Both the position numbers and the translations under genes were made by a program. From positions 613,811-677,810 of the forward strand of contig CAUJNA010001225.1 in assembly GCA_963377175.1 (NCBI GenBank): a stretch of DNA of 64,000 nucleotides. Direction: 5' to 3'. This stretch comes from Effrenium voratum. Lineage: Eukaryota > Sar > Dinophyceae > Suessiales > Symbiodiniaceae. This document shows positions 34,452 through 42,000 of the stretch, piece by piece. Under the pieces are notes generated by a model. The model was not told where the DNA came from, made no database searches, and saw only the letters and a program-made list of their open reading frames with translations. Each line of letters starts with the position of its first letter. Position 1 is the first letter of the stretch.

Positions 34452-36143
34452 TTACTTTTGCAAGAAATTTCCATCCTTGTCAAGGACACGAAAAATACAA
34501 CCATCGCAATTGTACTTGACCATCTGATATTTCATGAGATAATCATGCACGAAATAGTTCTTCCAATAACTGCAAATCTTAGGAAGTTCCATGTTGATCA
34601 CAAGCACAATGTCAAGCTGTCGAAGCATAGTGATAAGTTTGTCCAAACGCTTCAGCAGTTTGCGAAACAACGCCTTGTGCTCCTGGATCTTGGCTTGACC
34701 TTCTTGAGTCTGACCATTGATGTTGTTCCAGGGGCACCCACCCGTACACGGAAGTGAAGCATGAATCATCACGCAGGGCGGTGTTTTGGACTTGACATTC
34801 TTCCTGAAAATTTGCACCTCGTCAAATACCCATTGCAACGTATCGGCAACCAACGCATTCTGACGTTCAGTTACTCTAAGCACCTTGCAACCAAATGCAG
34901 GTAATCTTGATTTGTCGCCGAGCTTGGAATCATCAGAACAGCAAAATTCGCACAGAAACCGATCATAGGTTTCATGCGTGGAAACGGCGGAAGCTTGCGC
35001 TTCGCTAGCGGGGGCTGGTTTGATTGTAATGTTTCCATCCAACTGCACCCACCGTACTCCAATAAGATTGCAAGTGTGATCCCATTTTGCTTTGCTCGTA
35101 AACGGCTTGGTCAAGATGTCCGCAACCTGATACACATGGTTGACATTGACGAGATTAAAGAAACCTTTCGTAAATTGTTCTCGAAGCCACGCCAAAGAAG
35201 TTCTTTGAGTTCTGTCAGCATGACGAAGCTGTGCGGAATTTCCAGTCTGAATGATGTGAATTGTTGCTTGATTGTCTTCACAAAATGCAACTTTAAACTT
35301 CTCATTCAAATGAACATGCAATCCGCGAAGAGGTGCTATCGTCCTTTCATGCTGCTCAAAACCACCATACCGAATCTCGTCCAACTCGGGGTCGACATAA
35401 ACCAACACGGGATTGCCCCCCTGACCGGAGTTGTCCCGGCCTGGAAACGGAAACGGCTTGGCGTTGCCACCAGCTGGCTGCTTTTCCTTGGGTGCATCAA
35501 GCAATTCCCACAGCACACTCATGAGTGAAAGCGTTGGTAAACCTTGCGCTCGCACAGAGTGATTAGCAGCAACAACTTCGGCTTCAGTTGATGACATAGC
35601 AGTACTTGTCTGCTTCTTCGAAAACGCATTGATGGGGTAATACGTGTTGGGACCGACGATGACCGCCACACAGCCGGTAGTTGACCTCGAGTCGAACTCA
35701 CCTGCATAGCCAGCATCTCCGAAAACCCACAGTCGACAATCCAGCAAGCTGTCCCCAATAAAACATGACATTCTGTGATTGAGGGTCGAATTGATGTAAG
35801 CAACCAAACGATGCAATCCCTCATCACAATCTTTGGACCATTTTGCAACGCGCGAAGCAAGTGACTGAGTTGCACGAAGAAGATCGTATCTCGCCATTCT
35901 CGCAGCAAAAAGGATCTTCATCAAAACCCGACTTGCTATGGGTTGCAACTTACCAGTTGGTTCTTTCTCGCTCTCACGCGGAAGTGCTGTCCTCATTTCA
36001 TGAAACGGAGTCGAAACATTCTTGAGGGTAGCACGAGAAGTCTTTGCTAGCTCACAATAAGACTCAACGCATGAATCCAAGAAATCGGCCATGTCGTAAT
36101 GGACGATGTTGACGGGTTTCTTCATTTGGGTGATCCATGTCAA
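34452..36143 (-). CDS. Copia pol, RT connection + RNase H + methyltransferase-like tail
   Basis: Different frame from the upstream IN-RT part, which it overlaps by 80 bp. The sense frame resumes at VNIVHYDMADFLDSCVESY, the usual RT thumb. RNase H follows: FGDAGYAGEFDSRSTTGC (first Asp), SSTEAEVVAANHS (Glu), CEDNQATIHII (Asp) and the copia signature VADILTKPF. After residue ~400 a second domain begins. It has ASLPCTGGCPWNNIN, NMELPKICSYW and KYNCDGCIFRV, an arrangement reminiscent of the PC and E-N/P motifs of cytosine C5 methyltransferases and seen, as I recall, downstream of RNase H in dinoflagellate copia elements. The frame stops at ...NFLQK (TAA). The expected continuation is visible beyond the stop (see the next entry). 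Confidence 0.75.
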   Translation of the reverse strand: MTWITQMKKPVNIVHYDMADFLDSCVESYCELAKTSRATLKNVSTPFHEMRTALPRESEKEPTGKLQPIASRVLMKILFAARMARYDLLRATQSLASRVAKWSKDCDEGLHRLVAYINSTLNHRMSCFIGDSLLDCRLWVFGDAGYAGEFDSRSTTGCVAVIVGPNTYYPINAFSKKQTSTAMSSTEAEVVAANHSVRAQGLPTLSLMSVLWELLDAPKEKQPAGGNAKPFPFPGRDNSGQGGNPVLVYVDPELDEIRYGGFEQHERTIAPLRGLHVHLNEKFKVAFCEDNQATIHIIQTGNSAQLRHADRTQRTSLAWLREQFTKGFFNLVNVNHVYQVADILTKPFTSKAKWDHTCNLIGVRWVQLDGNITIKPAPASEAQASAVSTHETYDRFLCEFCCSDDSKLGDKSRLPAFGCKVLRVTERQNALVADTLQWVFDEVQIFRKNVKSKTPPCVMIHASLPCTGGCPWNNINGQTQEGQAKIQEHKALFRKLLKRLDKLITMLRQLDIVLVINMELPKICSYWKNYFVHDYLMKYQMVKYNCDGCIFRVLDKDGNFLQK

Positions 36144-38905
36144 TGAGCTCCTTGAACTTGGACTTCTTTGATTGTTTCTTCGCAGCAGTTTTGTTTCTCA
36201 TTGCTGCCGCGGCTGCGTGTCCTCCCACCTGGTCGGCATAGCTGAAAACTGTGCAGCCGGTCCACCAATTCTTCTCCTTGACATCGGCTTGTGCTTTCCA
36301 CGAGTCCTCGAGATACTCATATGTGTTGCCTTTTGCGACACAGGTCACGCGGAGATCCAGCAGTCCCTCAAAGTTCTCGGGGGCATACCTCTTCCTTCTG
36401 GGATAAAGATGGTGTCGAACCCAAATCTTTTCCTCAGGAAAATGCTCCCAATAATCTTCCGTTCTGTGAGGGACGGCAGGACTTGCGCTCTGCTTTTCGA
36501 ACACATGAGCAAATGGGTGATGTTCTTTTGTCAATGTCACCTGATTCTGCTCAACATGTTCGCAGCCGAAATATCTTCCGAGCGACTCCGGCGTGTCGAT
36601 CTCGATTGCAGACTCGATGTTCTTCCACCCTTTTGCCAAATTAGCAGTTGGGCCAGCCAGCTTGAGGTCATCAACATAAACAACCAGCAAAAGCTTGAGC
36701 TCATCATGGAAGAATACGCTTTGCCAAATGCCTTTTAACAATGGCCTCCACTTGTTCTTTCGAAGACCAGTTTCGAAATGGTTCTCCCACAAGCCACCGC
36801 TGTCAATGTGACCATACAACGCCAAAATCAAAGGTGACAGTGGATCATTGTACTTGCCAATCCATTCTTTGGGCCAACGGTCTCGTGGGAGTCTCACCCA
36901 TGTAGTGATGCCTTCGAACAACGCCTGCGTGTATGCCTGCTTTGCATCCCCCTGCTGCTTACCAAATCCAGGCTGAGAACCGTACAGGTCAACAATCTTG
37001 CCTGCTTCCATACTCGCAGGGGAAGAACCAAGTTCGGCAAACATCGCTTGCTCATAGTTCTCATCAACAACACGATTTCCTTCGAAAACAGTTCTGCCTT
37101 TGTACTTTCGGCTGGGGTCGCCCACAGCAAGCTCGCTTCCCTTGAGGTAACACGCCTCAAAGATACGGGCTATGTGGGCCTTTTCCCCCTTTGCCTTAGC
37201 TTCGGCAATGACTGTCTTGCATTCTTTTACCCGCGACTCGTCCCAGGTACCTTTGCTTCTGAGCTTCTCCCATTCGACATCCAAAGCCTTCTTTGCCTCA
37301 GGACTAAGCCTTGCAACTGCTGCAGTCATCAACAAAGCATTGACCAAATCTTCACGGTTGTCTTTGATATGCTCTTCAATAACTGCAGTAACACACGCTC
37401 GGTGCTCATGAACAGTCTTCCCTTTTTCGTTGACTGTGACAGGCATCGCAGGGGCAAGCATTTCGGGAATAGCTGATGCAACGGCTGCCGGCGACGGGAG
37501 CTTTGTGACTGTGCCCCCCTGACCATGAACAGCGTGATTGGGCTGAACACAGACGGCCGTGGCAGCTACGTCTGCAGCAGCTGGCTTTGCCTCCTTCTTC
37601 ATCGCGAGCTCTTTGCGATACTCCTCAGCAACACGAGCGCGTTCTTTGGGAGAGGCAAGTTTCCACATATCTGATGGAATACCAGGTGGACGACTTGACT
37701 TTCGGGCTCTCACCAAACGAAAACCATCCCATTGAAACCCAGGTGGAACTGCCGACCCATCCGGCATGTGATCAGGATCATGATCAGCAAGTCCCTCGGC
37801 AGGTGCGGGAGGATCTTCCATCAAAACCTCCTCCGGCACAGCTGCTTCGCCAGGCTGCAAATGTGACTCCGGCTCATATTCCAATTCGTCCGGAGAACAC
37901 GGTTTGTCGTCGGCAATAGCTTGCTTTGCGGGAAAAACAAACGTCTCATCAAGCAGACTGAACTCATACTGCTTGACTCGGAGGGGATTAATATCACCCG
38001 TCCGCAACTTGTCCGGCAAATTCTTGAGCGGCAATACCAAAATTTCATGCGTGTAGGTAAAGCCAGGTTGCACATGATAGCCAACAAAAATGCCGACATC
38101 CGAAGTTGGCAGAAACTTGGACTGCTTCGAATCGACGCGCTGACGATTGATCCAATACAGCAATTTTGCACCAAATGGAATCTTCGTGTCAGGAAACTCA
38201 TCACCAAAACGCAAAGCCCACGGCGACTTATCCTTGTCCTCTGGAATTGTAACATTGAGAGCAACTGCATGATGTTGAGCTGCCAAAGGCCAAAGCTCAA
38301 CCGGCAAACCGCTTTGAAACAAATTTGCCCTTGCTCCCTCCAGGATTGTACGGATCTCGCGCTCGATCACCCCATATGGCTGGCTCAGCACGTGTCTCCA
38401 ACCCATACTCTTCACCGCAGCTGCAATTTCGCCAGAATTGTCAGAATAGAAAATTCCAACGTGGTCATCTGGCTTCGTGAAGTGTTGAAATGCACAAACG
38501 CAACTGTCAGCATCTTGCCTTGCTGAAGGGTAAAAAAACCGGAACTGCGTGAAAACATCTTTCACAACCAAAGCATTCCACTCGCCCTTGAACCCGTACG
38601 TTTCATCATTTGAAATGACGTGGTCAGCAGTCACATGATCTCCAAATGCTTTTGCATCCACTGAGGAAGATCCATGCCTGCGACGAGCTTGAGGTGCTTG
38701 CATCTTTGATCGCACACACGTTTCGCAAAAGGGGTTCTTGGGCCTGTGAGTGAAAAGATGCTCTTCACTTTTGGCCTCACGCATCACCATTTCTTTTGAA
38801 CGCTTTGACATCGGTTTTGGAGCTTCCGCAACCTCAGGGTTGTCCTCCAATTCCGGATCAAACTCCGGTTCCGGCGGTTCAGCTTCATCAGGGCGCAATG
38901 GAAAC
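36064..38905 (-). CDS. Copia pol: integrase and reverse transcriptase (5' end cut by nested insertion)
   Basis: About 947 codons. The zinc-binding HLFTHRPKNPFCETC is followed by the integrase core with D (VTADHVISND), D (YSDNSGEI) and E (GVIEREIR). The stretch just before the E is shortened (SQPY-GVIER), which may impair it. A conserved WINRQRVDSKQSKFLPTS and GIFVGYH follow. RT motifs are QQGDAKQAYTQALFEG, GHIDSGGLWENHF and VVYVDDLKLAG. Unusually, between RT palm and thumb there is an ~80-residue insert (EDYWEHFPEEKIWVRHH ... WWTGCTVFSY) also found in two other proteins here. The frame ends at TGA 36064 and continues in another frame. Removing the nested element plus one GAAAC copy joins it in register to 44955-45511. 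Confidence 0.85.
38901..38905. repeat. Target-site duplication GAAAC (left copy)
   Basis: GAAAC directly before the 5' LTR of the nested element. The same five bases directly follow its 3' LTR at 44950-44954. Confidence 0.9.
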
Positions 38906-39004
38906 TGCATGAGATGTGCACTTCACACGTTGACCATGCGGATGAACCGATTCCCGCAGACCTTTTTATGCTTTGAAGGAGAAAAGTCGCCCCGGAGGTT
39001 TGCA
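38906..39004 (+). repeat. 5' LTR of nested element
   Basis: 99 bp, TGCATGAGATG...GGTTTGCA, identical to 44851-44949. It is open in the frame of the downstream ORF and contains an in-frame ATG at 38909. Confidence 0.93.
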
Positions 39005-39016
39005 GGTTATGAGCCC
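39005..39016 (+). other. Primer-binding site matching the initiator tRNA anticodon arm
   Basis: GGTTATGAGCCC directly follows the LTR's terminal CA. Its complement GGGCTCATAACC is the anticodon stem-loop (CAU) of initiator Met tRNA, as in Drosophila copia, which primes from an internal tRNA fragment. Confidence 0.75.
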
Positions 39017-39031
39017 AAGCCGCTCGCGCAC

Positions 39032-42000
39032 ATGGAGGTGATGAGGCGGCGACGGTCCGGCCAGGTAAGCCCTGGCGGGGAAGTCGAGGAGAGCCGGGCA
39101 CTGGCCGGGGGCGAGCTGGTGGCGGACGAGGGAGAAGATCCTGAGATGGGTGAGCCGAGGGAGGGTGATGACGCCCTGGAGGTTCACTCGGCAGATGGCC
39201 GTGCATCCACCAGGGAGGCATCAACGGCAAGATCGGAGAGGAGCTCATCGAGGACGAGGGAGACGTCACCGAGGGCCCTCAGGCCGGGCATGGATGATGA
39301 GCCTTTGGTGGAGAGGGAACCGAGCTCTACGGCCTCTAGGCAAAGGAGCGCTTCAGCGCAGAGCTCTATGGCATCTGCGAAGCCAGGGAGTACCACGAGG
39401 TCGAGCCCTTCGGCATCTAGGAGAGCGGGCTCTATGGAAAGGGCCGGTGATGGCCCGAAGGCAGGAGCGGAGGTGAATCCCTTTTGGTCCAAGAGGGTGC
39501 AGGAGGAGGTGAGGCTTCGTGAAGCGAGGCCGGAAGGACTGCCACCGGTCCCGGAGTCAGGTGATGAGGAGGAGCCGGTCAGGACACCTTTGAAGGCTGC
39601 GGAGGGAGAAGCAGCCGCGAAGAGGAATCGGGCCAGGGCCTTCATGTCGCCGGAGGAGCGGTTGGCGGATGAGAAAAGGGAGTTGGCCTTGCAGGCGGTC
39701 AAGAGGGATCTGAGACGGATCGGAGGAGAGGGTCCGCCGGAGGAGGGCGGGCGGAACAAGGGGCCTTCAGGTGGAGGCGGAGAGGATTGGGATGGCGCCG
39801 GAAGCGCAGGAGACAAGGGAAGGCCAGCCACACCTGATGACCGTCTGGAGGGGGAACTCAGCAGGGTGATGATCGAGGAGTACGGTGCGGTCAACATGAA
39901 CCTGGCTGAGGCGTTGCGGCAACGGAATGAGCTGCGACATAAGGTGGAGCGACTGGAGCTGGAGAAGATTGTGGTGGAAGCGGAGGCCGAGCAGAACCGG
40001 AGGATGGCGGAGCTGTGGGAATCACGGGCACGGCAGGCTGAGAAGCACGTGGAGCTCTTGACGGACCAGATCACGGTGCTGGAACAACGGCCTCAGCAAT
40101 TTCACACGCCGCAGCAAGAGGAGGAGCCGCAGCCACCTAGGCCGGAAACCCCCCCACCACCGCCTCCGGGAATTCGATCCAAGAGGCAAAAGCTGGAGAT
40201 GACGCCGGGTGGCACCAGGGTGCCGCAGGATCCACCCCCTTATGATCATGAATGGCCAAACCCAGAAAACGGTTGGGTCATGGACGGGGTGAGTTACAAG
40301 CCGGCATGGGGGCGCTCGAGGTCTACGTCAAGGGAGGAGAAGCCGGCGGCAAGCAGACCGAGGTGGACAAGGTCGAGGTCGACTTCCAAGGACGGTGGTG
40401 AGGCACGGAAACCCGAGGAAGGGAAGCCAGCAATTCCAGTGGCGCCCCTGCTACAGCAGAAGCCAAAGAGTCGGCCGGAGGTCAAGGAGATGCCCAACGA
40501 GACTGGACGGGCTACGGATCTGCCGGAGCTGGTGGGCGATGGAAGCCCGCTGACATTTGGGGACTGGATGGCCACGATCGACCACTACATGAAGGACATT
40601 TCGACCTACAGCGCGATGTGGTGGGAGGAGGTGTGCGCTAGTGCGAAGGAGGCCTACGCGGAGTGGTTGGTGGCGAGCCCGTTGCAGAGATTGCGCATCA
40701 AGCCGGAGTTGCCGCTGGTCTGCATGGATTTGCCTCGCACTGAGCAGAGAGGGGTGGCCATGGTCCTCAAGGCGCTCCCGGAGAGCGTAAAGAAGGAGCT
40801 GGTGGCCAACAGGCAGTTGAGCATGGTGAACATCATCTATCGCCTGTACATCTTGTACCAGCCAGGAGGAGCCTCGGAAAGGCAGCAGATCCTGAACGCG
40901 CTGCTGGACACCAAGGGCGGGAACGCTTCGGAGGTAGCTAAGCAGCTGAGGTCGTGGAGGCACTGGAGGAAACGGGCGCTGGAGCTGGGAGTGGCGCTGC
41001 CGGATGCCACGTTGTTGGTGTCGGCCCTGGACAAGTTCGCTGCGGCTCTGTCGAAGCTGGATCAGCAGAGCAGCTACCGAATGTCCACGGTGAGAGCGGA
41101 GCTGAACCTGGACACGAGGCCGACTCAGGAAGCGGTGGAGAGCTTCGCGGAGTACCTCCAAGCGGAGTCCGAGACGGCGGAGTTGGCCAAGGGCGGCAAG
41201 GAGACCGCTCCCAAGGTGAAGGCGATGGGTGGTGCAGGAAAGGAGGAGGCTGGACCCTGGAAGCCATCGAGTGGTGGTGGGACTCCCGGGAAGCCGAGGG
41301 TGGTGGATTTGTCGAGGGCGTGCAAATGGTACGCGACCGACGCGGGTTGCAGGTTTGGCAAGAACTGCAAGTTTGCCCATGTGTGGGACAGCCTGGATCG
41401 GCAAAAGGAGCGGTGCTGGAACTGTGGGAGTTTGGAGCATCGCAAAGCGGAGTGCCCGCGGCCTGGGCCCCAAGGTGGCCCGGGAGGAGGTCAAGCTGCG
41501 GCTGGAGGGGGCGAAGGAGCCAAGAGGAGAGCCGGAACACCGCCGGGAAATAAGGGGGCGGTGAGGAAGGCTGCTGGAGGAAAGAGCCATGCGGCGGAAC
41601 CGGTGGTGGAAGAAGAAATGGAGGAGGTCGTTGTTGAGGAGACCGGTGGGAAGGACAAGCTGATGGCAGAGGCGACGCAGCTGTTGAAGAGCCTCAGGAT
41701 GAAGAAGCTCAAGGCGGCGAAGCTGTCAAAGATCGGGGAGTGCCAAAGTTGGGGGCTTCTTGATGGAGGGGCCACGCATGCGCTCAGGCAAGCGCGGAAG
41801 GGGGAGACAGGGGAGGACCGCATGGTGGAGCTTGCGGACGGCCGGGAGGTGGCGATGCAGATGACGGAGGGTCACACTTTGATCTGCAAGGAAGCCACGC
41901 AGGTCATTGTGCCGCTTGGAGCGTTGTACCTGCTGGGCTACAGGATCCGCTGGGAGGAGGGTATCTGCTGCATCGAGCATGCGAGCCGAGGCCCGTTGCC

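Noticed and set aside
38750..38908. Extension of the nested polyprotein upstream of its LTR
   Set aside because: The frame happens to be open in the antisense of the interrupted element's integrase. The LTR boundary and TSD at 38901-38906 show that it is not part of the element.
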